This document shows positions 16,276 to 26,273 of a DNA stretch of 64,000 bases, piece by piece (within the stretch, counting starts at the first letter, position 1; every line of letters starts with the position of its first letter). Source of the stretch: JANXVR01 sp034667405 (GTDB taxonomy: Bacteria > Actinomycetota > UBA4738 > HRBIN12). A program made the translations under genes and the position numbers. The stretch covers positions 33,909 through 97,908 of the forward strand of contig JAXDJX010000029.1 of the NCBI GenBank assembly GCA_034667405.1. Reading direction: 5' to 3'. Below the pieces are notes generated by a model. It was not told the origin of the DNA. It saw only the letters and a list, made by a program, of their open reading frames with translations, and did not search any database.

Positions 16276-17073
16276 ATGCAACTCAAAGGTGCGGTAGCGG
16301 TGGTGACCGGGGCCTCGTCGGGTATCGGCGAAGCCACCGCCGTGGCACTGGCCCAGCGCGGCGCGAAGGTGGTGCTCGCCGCGCGCCGATCCGATCGCCT
16401 GGACGAGCTGGCCGACCGGATCGAACGGGCCGGCGGTCGGGCGCTCGCGGTTCGCTGCGACGTAGGCGATCACGAACAGCTCAGGAAGCTTCGCGCGGTC
16501 ACCGAAGAGGCCTACGGACCTGCCGACATCCTGGTGAACAACGCGGGTGTCCGTGGCAGCGGGGAATTCGCCAAGCAGTCGTACGAGGAGATCCAGAGCG
16601 TGGTGCAGGTCAACCTCACGGGCGTGCTGTTCGGAACGCGGGCGTTCCTGCCAGGCATGCTCGCTCGTGGGCACGGACACATCGTGAACATGGCCTCGAT
16701 CGCGGGCAGATTCGTGGCACCGGGCGCCGCCGTCTATTCCGCCACCAAGCATGCGGTGGTCGCCTTCAGCGAAGCCCTCAACTACGAAACCGAGCGACGT
16801 CACGTGCTGGTCACCGCGGTCAACCCCGGGTTCGTCGCGACGGAAGGCTTTCCCCAGGGTCGGTTGCCCGACGCCATCGTCATGAAGGTCGACCGGGTCT
16901 CCGACGCGGTGATCAGGGTGGTCGCGGACGGCATCGCGCCGGAGTTCACGGTTCCTCGATGGCTGTCGCCGCTTCAGACGTTCCGCGTGCTCACCCCCCC
17001 TCTGTATCGCTGGGGCATGCGCCGGATCCGCGCAGCCGGCATCCCGGGCACGAACCCGTCGAAAGAGGAATGA
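16276..17073 (+). CDS. Short-chain dehydrogenase/reductase
   Basis: 265 residues. The cofactor motif is TGASSGIG (about residues 12-19), followed by the NNAG strand and catalytic Ser in MASIAG with YSATK as the Tyr-x-x-x-Lys pair. The conserved arginines after the second strand (LAARRSDRL) favour NADP. ATG 16276 follows GGAGG. The substrate is unknown. A short intergenic gap of 75 bp separates it from clpS. Confidence 0.92.
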   Translation: MQLKGAVAVVTGASSGIGEATAVALAQRGAKVVLAARRSDRLDELADRIERAGGRALAVRCDVGDHEQLRKLRAVTEEAYGPADILVNNAGVRGSGEFAKQSYEEIQSVVQVNLTGVLFGTRAFLPGMLARGHGHIVNMASIAGRFVAPGAAVYSATKHAVVAFSEALNYETERRHVLVTAVNPGFVATEGFPQGRLPDAIVMKVDRVSDAVIRVVADGIAPEFTVPRWLSPLQTFRVLTPPLYRWGMRRIRAAGIPGTNPSKEE

Positions 17074-17148
17074 CGCCTCTACCCGAAGGAGCCGGTCCGG
17101 GGCGAGACCGGAAACGGCACCCGTTCGAGCCGCTATCGTGTGACCTCC

Positions 17149-17442
17149 ATGGGCATGAAGACAGCCCCGGATGTGCTGGAGCGTCCCGCGGTCGATGAGG
17201 CGGTCGAGCCGGACCGTCCATGGGTCGTGGTGGTCTGGAACGATCCCGTCAACCTCATGACGTATGTGACCTGGGTCTTGCAGACGCTGTTCGCCTATCC
17301 GCGACCGAAGGCCGAGCGGCTCATGTGGGACATCCATACGAAGGGCAAGGCCGCGGTGTCAAGCGGTACGCGCGAGCGCGCGGAGGCCGACGTCGCGCGG
17401 CTGCACGCCTACGGCCTCTGGGCGACCATGGAGAAGAACTGA
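17149..17442 (+). CDS. clpS: ATP-dependent Clp protease adaptor ClpS
   Basis: 97 residues. The core PWVVVVWNDPVNLMTYVTWV contains the N-degron pocket, and MWDIHTKGKA matches the ClpS signature. ClpS delivers N-end-rule substrates to ClpC/ClpA. An in-frame GTG lies at 17140. The DUF2017 gene begins 3 bp after the stop, a pairing typical of Actinobacteria. Confidence 0.95.
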   Translation: MGMKTAPDVLERPAVDEAVEPDRPWVVVVWNDPVNLMTYVTWVLQTLFAYPRPKAERLMWDIHTKGKAAVSSGTRERAEADVARLHAYGLWATMEKN

Positions 17443-17444
17443 TC

Positions 17445-17965
17445 GTGCCGACGCGCCGGGCGCCGTTCGCCGGGAAAGGTGGATCGATCGTCGTTCGGCT
17501 CACGGAGGATGAGCGGAAGACCATCGCGGGCCTGGCGGCGGAGTACCGGCAACTCCTCGAGCACGAGAGCCAGGCCACGGACGCTGCCGTCGCGCGGCTG
17601 TTCCCGCCCGCCTACCGCGAAGACCCGCTGCGGAATTTCGACTTCGAGCGCCAGTCTCACGATGGTCTGATGACCGAACGCCTCGCGGCAATCAGCACCC
17701 TGGAGCTGACGGCCGACGCGAAGACCCTCACGGTCGAGCAGTCCCACACGTGGCTCGCCGTGCTCAACGATCTTCGATTGGTGCTGGGAACACATCTGGA
17801 TATCGCGGAGGACAGCAGCCACGACGATTTCGCGAAGGATCCCAAGTCGGCGAACGCGTTCGCGATCTACCTATGGCTGACACAGCTTGTGGGGACGTTG
17901 ATCGAGGCCCTCGACCCGAGCCTCGCCGACCTGTCCGAGACGCCTCCACCGGAAGACCCGACCGC

Positions 17966-17969
<4 letters not shown>
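17445..17969 (+). CDS. DUF2017-family protein
   Basis: 174 residues, mostly helical. The conserved region includes LFPPAYREDPLRNFDFERQ and TWLAVLNDLRLVLGTHLDI. The start is GTG 17445, just after clpS, and the frame upstream of it is antisense-like or out of context. Function is not established; constant linkage to clpS suggests a role in Clp proteolysis. Its last 4 bp overlap the convergent pyk. Confidence 0.9.
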
Positions 17970-19380
<1,411 letters not shown>

Positions 19381-19384
<4 letters not shown>

Positions 19385-20445
19385 GGTGCGTCCAGCCTAT
19401 CGGGGACCTGCCGGCCGGCGAGGCGGCCGGCCTCGTCGACGAACTCGCGTGGGAGTTCGGGCGGAAGGTCGTCCAACGCCCCTGCCATCTCGGCGAAGTA
19501 GGTGGTCCAGGCCCGCGGGACCACGGTTGCCCACTGATACCCGCCGCCGCCGGTCGCCACCCAGCGGCCGCGCGCGGCCCGGTGGGCCAGCTGGTGGAGT
19601 TCGCGCGCGGCCTCACGGTACGCGCGCATGGTCAGGTCGAGCTGTGCAAGCGGATCGCTCGTATGCGTGTCGCACCCGAGCTGGGTGACCAGGACCTCGG
19701 GGTCGAAGGCATCAACAACAGGGATCACGTCGGCACGGAACGCAGCGAGCCATCCGTCGTCGTCGGTTCCCGGGACGAGGGGAACGTTCACCGCGCTGCC
19801 CCGAGCGTCCGGGCCACCCGTCTCCGTGCGGTCACCCGTGCCGGGGAAGAACCACGGAGCCTTCTGATGGATGGACACCGTGAGCACGCGAGGATCGTCG
19901 TAGAAGATGGCTTGGGGTCCGTCGCCGTGATGAACATCGACATCGACATAGGCGATGCGTGTGGCGCCGTGATCCAGCAGCCACGCGATGGCCACCGCGG
20001 GATCGTCGTAGACGCAGAACCCGGAGGCTCGTCCAGGCATCGCGTGGTGGAGCCCCCCGGCCGCGTTGAACGCGTGCTCTACCTCTCCCGTCCAGACGGC
20101 TTGTGCCGCCCCCACACTCGCGCCGACCACCACCGCCGCGGCCTCGTGCATCCGGTCGAAGATCGGGTTGTCCCCCGGGCCGTAGCCGAACCGCCCCCAC
20201 GCTCCGTCCTCGCCGTGGCCGGCCGCGCGCGTGGCGCCCACGAACTCGTGAGTGTGGACGAGCTCGATGGTCGCGTCATCCGCAGGTGCCGGTGAAACCG
20301 TGATGACGTTGGGGAGTTGATCCAGGCCGTAGGCCTGGATCAGGCGCCACGTGAGGAGCACCCGCTCAGGCCTGAGCGGGTGCTCCGGTCCCAAGTTGTA
20401 GGTTCGCGCTTCGGGTGCGAGCACCAGACCGACGCGGTCGGACAC
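19381..20445 (-). CDS. acuC: Histone-deacetylase-family acetoin utilization protein AcuC
   Basis: 354 residues. The deacetylase core is visible: GGLHHAMPGRASGFCVYDD, YVDVDVHHGDG (zinc-binding Asp and His), VSIHQ and TQLGCDTHTSDPL. AcuC deacetylates proteins such as acetyl-CoA synthetase. The start is GTG 20445, four bases after the upstream aminotransferase stop, and the end overlaps pyk. The first about 45 codons contain two adjacent perfect palindromes (separate entries). Confidence 0.93.
20318..20342 (-). repeat. 11-bp inverted repeat with 3-base loop inside the 5' part of acuC
   Basis: TGATCCAGGCC - GTA - GGCCTGGATCA, perfect arms. In the message it forms a stable hairpin about 105-130 nt after the start codon, within the codons for LIQAYGLDQ. 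It lies 12 bp from a second, larger palindrome. Confidence 0.75.
20355..20386 (-). repeat. 32-bp perfect palindrome inside the 5' part of acuC
   Basis: Arms GGAGCACCCGCTCAGG and CCTGAGCGGGTGCTCC with no spacer. It covers the codons for the conserved EHPLRPERVL of AcuC, in which each codon is matched by a complementary one (GAG/CTC, CAC/GTG, CCG/CGG, AGG/CCT). AGG and CCT are uncommon in a genome this GC-rich. Confidence 0.8.
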
Positions 20446-20449
20446 GCCG

Positions 20450-21760
20450 CTAGGCCACCGAGCGCACGGCGTCCACGGTTCGCTCGACCAAGGCCGTCAC
20501 GTCATCCTCCTTGAGGCAGAACGGCGGCCCGAGCATGATCAGGTCCCCGTTGGTGCCATCGACGTGACCGGTCGACGAGTAGAGGAGGAGACCGTTCGCG
20601 CGCGCCGCGGCCAGCACGCGCTCGGTGGTCTTCGCGCTCCGCGCCAATGGTTCCTTGGTCTGGCGATCTCGCACCAACTCGATCCCGATCATCAGGCCGA
20701 GACCGCGGATATCGCCCACCACCGCGCAATCCTCAAGACCAAGCGCCAGGTCGGCCCGGATCTGCTCTCCCAGTCCCCGGGAACGCGACACCATGTCGTC
20801 CTCCTGGAGCCGTTGCAGCACCGCCGATCCCACGGCGGCCCCGAGCGCGTTGTGCGACCACGTGAACCCATGCACGAACCCACCGGCCGAAACCGTGTGG
20901 AACACCTCCGTGCTCGAAGCCGCGAATCCGAACGGGACGTAGCCACTGGTGGTCCCCTTGCCGGCGGTGAGGATGTCGGGCCGCATGCCCCAATGGTCGA
21001 CCCCGAACCACCTACCTGTTCGGCCGAATCCGGTCATGACCTCGTCGGCGATGACCAGCACGCCGTAGCGATGGCAGACGTCGACGATCTTCGGCCAGTA
21101 GTCCTCACACGGGATCGCCGCACCCAGTGTCGCCCCCGACACCGGTTCGGCGATGAACGCTGCCACCGAGGCGTCGGGCGACTGCGTGAGCAAACGCTCG
21201 AGTTCGCCGGCGTGCCAATCACCGCAGCCGATCGGGTGCCGCGGGTTCTCGCACCGGTACTCGTAGGCGGCAGGCGCATGCGTGAACCGTCCGAGCCACG
21301 GTGTGTACGGCTTACGAAGGGGCTCCTTGCCGCTGGCATCGAGCGCCCCCAGCGTGTTCCCGTGATAGGAGCTCCGCCGGGCGACGATCGTGATGCGCGA
21401 CCCCTCGCCGCGCGCCAAGTGGTAGGCGCGCGCCATCTTGATCGCCGTTTCCACGGCTTCGCTCCCGCCGCTGACGGGATAGATCCGGGCCTCGTCGAAC
21501 GGGAGTACGTCTGCGACCTCGTCCGCGTAGCGCTCCAGCGCCTCGGTCGTGAACATGGTTCCGTGGACGTATTGCGTCTTCGCGAGCTGCTCGGACGCTG
21601 CGGCGATCACCGCGGGATCGCCGTGTCCGACGTTCATCACGATGGCGCCGCCCGCCCCGTCCAGGAACCGGTTCCCCTGAGAGTCGGTGATCCACGCACC
21701 CTCGGCGTGGACCGCGGTCGGCAGGCTCCGGTCGAATACCCGCGGAAACACATGGCTCAC
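20450..21760 (-). CDS. Class III PLP-dependent aminotransferase
   Basis: 436 residues. VSGGSEAVETAIKMAR, SSYHGNTLGALDASG, VLVIADEVMTGFGRTG and AGKGTTSGYVPFG (PLP-binding Lys in AGKG) are the class III (omega-aminotransferase) signatures. It is likely to move an amino group from an amine or omega-amino acid to an oxo acid. The start overlaps a 61-residue ORF (ATGA). A second class III aminotransferase is encoded five genes upstream in the same run. Confidence 0.92.
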   Translation of the reverse strand: MSHVFPRVFDRSLPTAVHAEGAWITDSQGNRFLDGAGGAIVMNVGHGDPAVIAAASEQLAKTQYVHGTMFTTEALERYADEVADVLPFDEARIYPVSGGSEAVETAIKMARAYHLARGEGSRITIVARRSSYHGNTLGALDASGKEPLRKPYTPWLGRFTHAPAAYEYRCENPRHPIGCGDWHAGELERLLTQSPDASVAAFIAEPVSGATLGAAIPCEDYWPKIVDVCHRYGVLVIADEVMTGFGRTGRWFGVDHWGMRPDILTAGKGTTSGYVPFGFAASSTEVFHTVSAGGFVHGFTWSHNALGAAVGSAVLQRLQEDDMVSRSRGLGEQIRADLALGLEDCAVVGDIRGLGLMIGIELVRDRQTKEPLARSAKTTERVLAAARANGLLLYSSTGHVDGTNGDLIMLGPPFCLKEDDVTALVERTVDAVRSVA

Positions 21761-21942
21761 GTGTCGCTCTCCTTCTCATCACCGAACGTGTCGAAGATCT
21801 GACGGAGCCGATCCCCACGGGCCTTCCGTCGTTCGCGGATCTCAACTGCCCACTCCGGCTCGGACTCGGTGGACTCCGGAGCACGGGACCACGGGGCATC
21901 GGTCTCGGCCGGCCCCCCGTCGTCTCGGGGACGTTCCGTCAT
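21757..21942 (-). CDS. 61-residue hypothetical protein in the aminotransferase/CoA-transferase run
   Basis: Starts at ATG 21942, which overlaps the upstream stop (ATGA), and its own stop overlaps the next ATG (ATGA). The sequence is charged and Glu/Asp/Arg-rich (MTERPRDDGGPAETDAPW... EIRERRKARGDRLRQIF). The C-terminal half looks like a short amphipathic helix. Overlaps at both ends argue that it is real. No family is recognised. Confidence 0.65.
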   Translation of the reverse strand: MTERPRDDGGPAETDAPWSRAPESTESEPEWAVEIRERRKARGDRLRQIFDTFGDEKESDT

Positions 21943-22862
21943 TTCTCCCACCGCAGCGCTCGCACCTTCATGAGCCATCGTTTGAGGTTCTCATCGCCGG
22001 ACGCGAGCGCCGCCTTCTCACGCGAATCGGCCGTGCCGTGTTCGTCGAAGAACCGGAACAGCAGGACGGACATCCGGTTCAGCGGGTCGCTGGGGTTCGA
22101 GGCACGCATGGTCACCGCAGCGATGGTCTGGCGCAGCTCTTGGAACACGTCGTTCTTGGCTGCCCGCGTTGCCGCCACACCACCGAAGAACAAGAGCGCG
22201 GGGAAGAGCTGGGAGCTACGCGTCGCCAGATCGCCGAGCGCCGTAAGCGCGCCCTTCACCGCAGAACGCCGGCTCAACCGGTCGTCGGCCGGCGCGTCGG
22301 GCACCGGATGCGTGTCCGGGTTCCGGAGCGTCAGGCAGAGGTGTTGCCCCAGCACGGAGCTCAGCGCGTGTGCCGGCGAGGGCGGAACGTAGATGGGTGC
22401 CCACACACCGGAGACACCCGCATCCCGGAGTTCCTGCGCGACGAGTCTCGGCAGCTCCGCAAGTGTCGCCCCCAGGGCCCCATCGTCCAGGCCCGTGCGC
22501 TCCAGCTCGGCCAAGGTTCCCCCGTCGGCATCACGGATCCGCACTACCACCGTTCGTCCGTTCGTGCCTTCGGCCACGCGGGTGAGGCCCAACCAGTCCT
22601 TCCCGACCACGGCCTCGTCGGCGCCGGCTTCGAATCCGCGGGTGAACGACGACGTGACCGCGTCGGTGGTCATGCGGATGGCCTCGGCGAGGTAGAGGGG
22701 CAAGCCCAGAGAGAGCGCGCTGTCGGCCCCCGGATCCAGATCGGCTGCGAAACAGAGGCGATTGGCCCCGGTCCGTTCGGTCGGCAAGATCCACGTCGGC
22801 TCCAGGAGCGGGGGGAACCACACGGGAGTGTCCAGCTTGGGCCCTGGGCTGATGTCGTCCAT
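21939..22862 (-). CDS. Conserved hypothetical protein between CoA-transferase and aminotransferase genes
   Basis: 307 residues, soluble, no signal peptide and no motif I recognise. The middle contains a GKDWLGLTRV / RTVVVRIRDADGGTLAELER stretch with alternating hydrophobic strands, and the C-terminal half is helical. The start is 3 bp after the CoA-transferase B stop. The operon position suggests a role in the same degradative pathway, but nothing in the sequence names it. Confidence 0.7.
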   Translation of the reverse strand: MDDISPGPKLDTPVWFPPLLEPTWILPTERTGANRLCFAADLDPGADSALSLGLPLYLAEAIRMTTDAVTSSFTRGFEAGADEAVVGKDWLGLTRVAEGTNGRTVVVRIRDADGGTLAELERTGLDDGALGATLAELPRLVAQELRDAGVSGVWAPIYVPPSPAHALSSVLGQHLCLTLRNPDTHPVPDAPADDRLSRRSAVKGALTALGDLATRSSQLFPALLFFGGVAATRAAKNDVFQELRQTIAAVTMRASNPSDPLNRMSVLLFRFFDEHGTADSREKAALASGDENLKRWLMKVRALRWEK

Positions 22863-22865
22863 GGG

Positions 22866-23657
22866 CTACCTGGTATACACGCCCGCGGGGTCGAGTTCCT
22901 CGCGGATCAGTCGAAGTTCCTCCACGGTGGGGGGCGGGGTCTCCCCCAGATCGGGTGCCTCCTTGGGATCCCAGCCCGTGTTCGCACGAACATCGTCCAT
23001 GGAAACGCCCGGGTGCAACGTGACCACGGTCATCTCGCCCGTCGTACCGTCGAACGCATACGTCGCGAGATCTGTGACTACGGCCGTCGGCCCACTGCCG
23101 TGCCAGCCCCGGGCAGCGTCTCGGGCGGGATCGCCGCTGTGTCCGGGCGAGGTTCGGAAGTCCAACCGATCTACGAACGAACGCGTCGCCTGACGCATGA
23201 TCACCAGGATCTGCTTGGCGTGGATCGCGATCTCGCATGCACCTCCCGAGCCGGGCAGGCGCACCTTGGGATGCGCGTAGTCGCCGATGACCGTGGTGTT
23301 GAGGTTCCCGAAACGATCGATCTGCGCGCCGCCCAGGAATGCCACGTCGATCCGACCAGCCTGCAGATAGAACGCGAACAGCTCGAACATCGAGGTGATC
23401 GCCGTCGCGCCGCTCGCAAGCGTCGGGTCGCCGATCGAGAGCGGAAGCCGTTCGGGGCGGGCGCCGTAGACGCCCGACTCGTACACCAGTTGGAGGTGCG
23501 GCGACACCGTTCGCTGAGCCAGGTTGCAGACGATGTTGGGGAGGCCGACGCCGACGAAGCAGTTGCTGGCAGCGCTCAGCTGCCGCGCGCTCGCGGCGAT
23601 CATGATCTCGGACTTCGAGTAGGCCAGGTCCTTCGCGGACGGCGCGCCGGAGGTCAT
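22866..23657 (-). CDS. CoA-transferase, beta subunit
   Basis: 263 residues. VYESGVYG contains the catalytic glutamate in an ESG context as in glutaconate / 3-oxoacid-type CoA-transferases; LGGAQIDRFGNLN and GSGGACEIA are also conserved in family I beta subunits. The ATG start overlaps the alpha stop (ATGA at 23654-23657), so the two subunits are translated together. The acyl substrate is undetermined. Confidence 0.9.
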   Translation of the reverse strand: MTSGAPSAKDLAYSKSEIMIAASARQLSAASNCFVGVGLPNIVCNLAQRTVSPHLQLVYESGVYGARPERLPLSIGDPTLASGATAITSMFELFAFYLQAGRIDVAFLGGAQIDRFGNLNTTVIGDYAHPKVRLPGSGGACEIAIHAKQILVIMRQATRSFVDRLDFRTSPGHSGDPARDAARGWHGSGPTAVVTDLATYAFDGTTGEMTVVTLHPGVSMDDVRANTGWDPKEAPDLGETPPPTVEELRLIREELDPAGVYTR

Positions 23658-24577
23658 GCGTACCTCCCGTAATCGACCTCACCAGACATGGCGGGCATCG
23701 GCCTGAGATCGTCCCAGTGGGCGTCACCCCATTTCTCCACGTACTCGGCGTGCGAGCCGAGGTCGTACACCCATTCGCGGAGCCAGGCATCCAACGACTC
23801 CTGATCCTTCGCGATCTTGTCCCATGCGAGGTAGAACGCGTTGTCGCGGTCGTAGTAGCCCTGCGCGAAACTCGGGTGACATGCCAGCGGTTCCTCGACC
23901 ACCGCGTCGACGATGGCCCCGGGGATCACGGTGCGGTTCGGATCTCGACGGATGACCGATTCGTCCACGACCTCCTCGCAGACCACGATGACCCGCTTGG
24001 CGGCGAAGGCAGCTTCCTTCTGGCATCCCAGGAGGCCCCAGATCTGCGTGTCACCCGCTGCGTCGGCCCGTTGGGCGTGAACGATGGCGACATCGGGGAC
24101 CAACGGGGGCACCACGTACACCTCCACTCCATCCTCGTAGGGCGACGTCATCGGCTTGATCTTGTCGTTCACGTTGGGGATGTCGGATTCGTAGTAGCTG
24201 CGGAGCGGGAAGAAGGGCAGGTTCGAGGCGCCGGCCATGTAGCGGCACACCATGCCGAAATGGCTGTACTCCTCGATCTCCAACGGTTCGGGGTCGGCCT
24301 TCTCGATCCTTCGACGAACCGCGTGCAAATTGCCTACGCCCGGGTTGCCCATCCAGCTGAAGATCAGCTTGGATGCCACACCGGCGCCGATCATCTGGTC
24401 GTAGATCACGTCGGGCGTCATCCTCGCCAGGGTGAGCCCTCGCCGGCGCTGACGGATGATCTCGTGGCCCGCTGCGAAACAGATGAGGTGGGTGAACCCC
24501 TCGATAGCCACGGTGTCACCGTCACGGACCAACTCCGCCACGGCGTCGTGCATCGTGGCCGTCTTGTCAGAGCTCAT
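23654..24577 (-). CDS. CoA-transferase, alpha subunit
   Basis: 307 residues. TVAIEGFTHL, AAGHEIIRQRRRGLTL, MIGAGVASKLIFSWMGNPG and HAQRADAAGDTQIWG match the alpha subunit of glutaconate-type CoA-transferases (also resembling IpdA). ATG 24577 was chosen; the frame runs on to 25237 but that part is antisense to the aminotransferase and VOC genes. The start lies inside the end of the VOC gene (11-bp overlap). Confidence 0.9.
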   Translation of the reverse strand: MSSDKTATMHDAVAELVRDGDTVAIEGFTHLICFAAGHEIIRQRRRGLTLARMTPDVIYDQMIGAGVASKLIFSWMGNPGVGNLHAVRRRIEKADPEPLEIEEYSHFGMVCRYMAGASNLPFFPLRSYYESDIPNVNDKIKPMTSPYEDGVEVYVVPPLVPDVAIVHAQRADAAGDTQIWGLLGCQKEAAFAAKRVIVVCEEVVDESVIRRDPNRTVIPGAIVDAVVEEPLACHPSFAQGYYDRDNAFYLAWDKIAKDQESLDAWLREWVYDLGSHAEYVEKWGDAHWDDLRPMPAMSGEVDYGRYA

Positions 24578-24950
24578 CCGGCGTCCATCCGTCTTCGGGG
24601 CCGCGGAGCACGCAGAACTCGTTACCCTCCGGATCGCGCATCTGCGTCCAGAAGCTCTTCTCGTGCTCGATGAACCCACGCTCGGCGGCACCGAACCCCT
24701 TGAGTCGCTCGACCTCCTCAGCCATAGAACCGGAGGGACGGACATCGGGGTGGACCCGGTTCTTCGCCACCTTCCCTTCCGGAACGGGCTGGAAGAACAT
24801 CCCCGCGGTTTTGCCGGAGGGGTCTCGGATAAGTGCGCCCTCCTGGTCGGAGTCCGGATCCAGGTCGAAGCCCAACGCCTGACTCCAGAAGGTCGCGACC
24901 ACCATCGGGGCGCCACAGTCGAACGTGAGCGTGTCCAGCGTGAGCGCCAC
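24567..24950 (-). CDS. VOC-family (glyoxalase-like) protein
   Basis: 127 residues. MALTLDTLTFDCGAPMVVATFWSQAL, RVHPDVRP, and the C-terminal DPEGNEFCVLRG form the usual VOC fold; the N-terminal metal-binding His position reads DCGAP, so the classical metal set may be incomplete. Its stop falls inside the CoA-transferase alpha start. It starts 9 bp after an aminotransferase stop. Confidence 0.8.
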   Translation of the reverse strand: MALTLDTLTFDCGAPMVVATFWSQALGFDLDPDSDQEGALIRDPSGKTAGMFFQPVPEGKVAKNRVHPDVRPSGSMAEEVERLKGFGAAERGFIEHEKSFWTQMRDPEGNEFCVLRGPEDGWTPDEL

Positions 24951-24959
24951 GGCCGCCCC

Positions 24960-26273
24960 TTACGACCCGGCCGATTCAACCTCGGCGACGGCTTCCTCGA
25001 AAACCTCGAGGGCGGCCTCGGCCTGATCTTCACGGAAGTTGAGCGCGGGCGAGATGCGGATGGCGTCGTCGCCGCAGCCGAGCACCAGCAACCCCTTGCG
25101 GAACGACGCTTGTTCCACCGCTGCAGCTTGGTCGTGGTCGGCGAATCCCAGTCCGATCCACAGCGCCCGACCGCGAACCTCGGAGATGATCTGGTGTCGG
25201 TCGGCGATCTCGCGGAGGCCCGCAAGGAAGATGTCACCGATCTTCGTCGCGTTGTCCATGAGCCCCTCTTCCTCGATCACGTCGAGGGTCGCGAGGGCGG
25301 CCGCACACGACACCGGCGAACCGCCGTACGTGGAACCGTGCGCACCTTGATCCCAGACCATGAGGTCCTCGCGCGCGATCATCGCGCCGAGCGGGAGGCC
25401 GCTCGCGATCCCCTTGCCCGCGGTGATGATGTCGGGGGTGACGCCTTCCTGTTCGATAGCCCACATGGTCCCGCTGCGGCCCATCCCCGACTGCACTTCG
25501 TCGCAGATCAGCAGGATGCCGTGCGCGTCGCAGAGTTCGCGGAGGTAGGAGAACCAACCCTCGGGTGGGAGGACGTACCCGCCCTCGCCCAGCCACGATT
25601 CCACGACGATGGCGGCAACCTCGTTCGGCGAGACGATCCGCTTGAACAGCACCTCTTCGATGTAGTCGAAGTCGCCGTAGAACGAATGGTAGACACCCGG
25701 CAGCATCGGTCCGAAGTTCGTTCGGTACTTGGCCTTCGAGGCCGTGAGGGTGACCGAACCCATGGTGCGGCCGTGGAAGGATTGGTACATCCCGATCAGG
25801 TATTGGCGGCCGGTCGCGTAACGCGCCAGCTTCAAGGCGGCCTCAACAGCCTCGGTGCCGGAGTTCGAGAGGAACGTGCGTGCCGGCTTGCCGCCGAACG
25901 GCGCCAAAGCTCCGATCCGCTCGCACACATCGGAGTAGATGGGCAGGTAGAAGTCCGACGCCGAGTAGTGCAGGAGCTGAGCGGCCTGGCGCTGGACGGC
26001 CTCGACCACCTTGGGGTGGCAGTGACCCGTCGAGGTCACCGCGATGCCTGCGTTCACGTCCAGGAAGATGTTCCCGTCCACGTCCTCGACGATCGAACCC
26101 GCGCCGCGCCGAGGCACGAAGGGGTACGCGCGGGGAAGCGAGGGCGATGTCACCTTCGTGTCGCGCGCGATGCGCGCGAGGGCCTCGGGCCCCGGCACCT
26201 CGGTGATGAGCGCGGGCCGGGAGTGGGCAGACAGATCCTGATACGTAGTACTGGACGCGTCGACCTCAGTCAC
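24960..26273 (-). CDS. Class III PLP-dependent aminotransferase (4-aminobutyrate/acetylornithine type)
   Basis: 437 residues. SNSGTEAVEAALKLAR, YQSFHGRTMGSVTLT, LLICDEVQSGMGRSG and AGKGIASGLPLGA are class III signatures; the order resembles GabT-like enzymes. GTG 26273 overlaps the stop of the aldehyde dehydrogenase (GTGA), which fixes the start. Working beside an aldehyde dehydrogenase it could feed an amine or amino acid into oxidation, but the substrate is open. Confidence 0.92.
   Translation of the reverse strand: MTEVDASSTTYQDLSAHSRPALITEVPGPEALARIARDTKVTSPSLPRAYPFVPRRGAGSIVEDVDGNIFLDVNAGIAVTSTGHCHPKVVEAVQRQAAQLLHYSASDFYLPIYSDVCERIGALAPFGGKPARTFLSNSGTEAVEAALKLARYATGRQYLIGMYQSFHGRTMGSVTLTASKAKYRTNFGPMLPGVYHSFYGDFDYIEEVLFKRIVSPNEVAAIVVESWLGEGGYVLPPEGWFSYLRELCDAHGILLICDEVQSGMGRSGTMWAIEQEGVTPDIITAGKGIASGLPLGAMIAREDLMVWDQGAHGSTYGGSPVSCAAALATLDVIEEEGLMDNATKIGDIFLAGLREIADRHQIISEVRGRALWIGLGFADHDQAAAVEQASFRKGLLVLGCGDDAIRISPALNFREDQAEAALEVFEEAVAEVESAGS

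Noticed and set aside
15427..17337. 636-codon minus-strand open frame
   Set aside because: Only the part downstream of 16245-16257 has family motifs; the rest is antisense to the SDR and clpS genes and arises from GC-rich codon structure.
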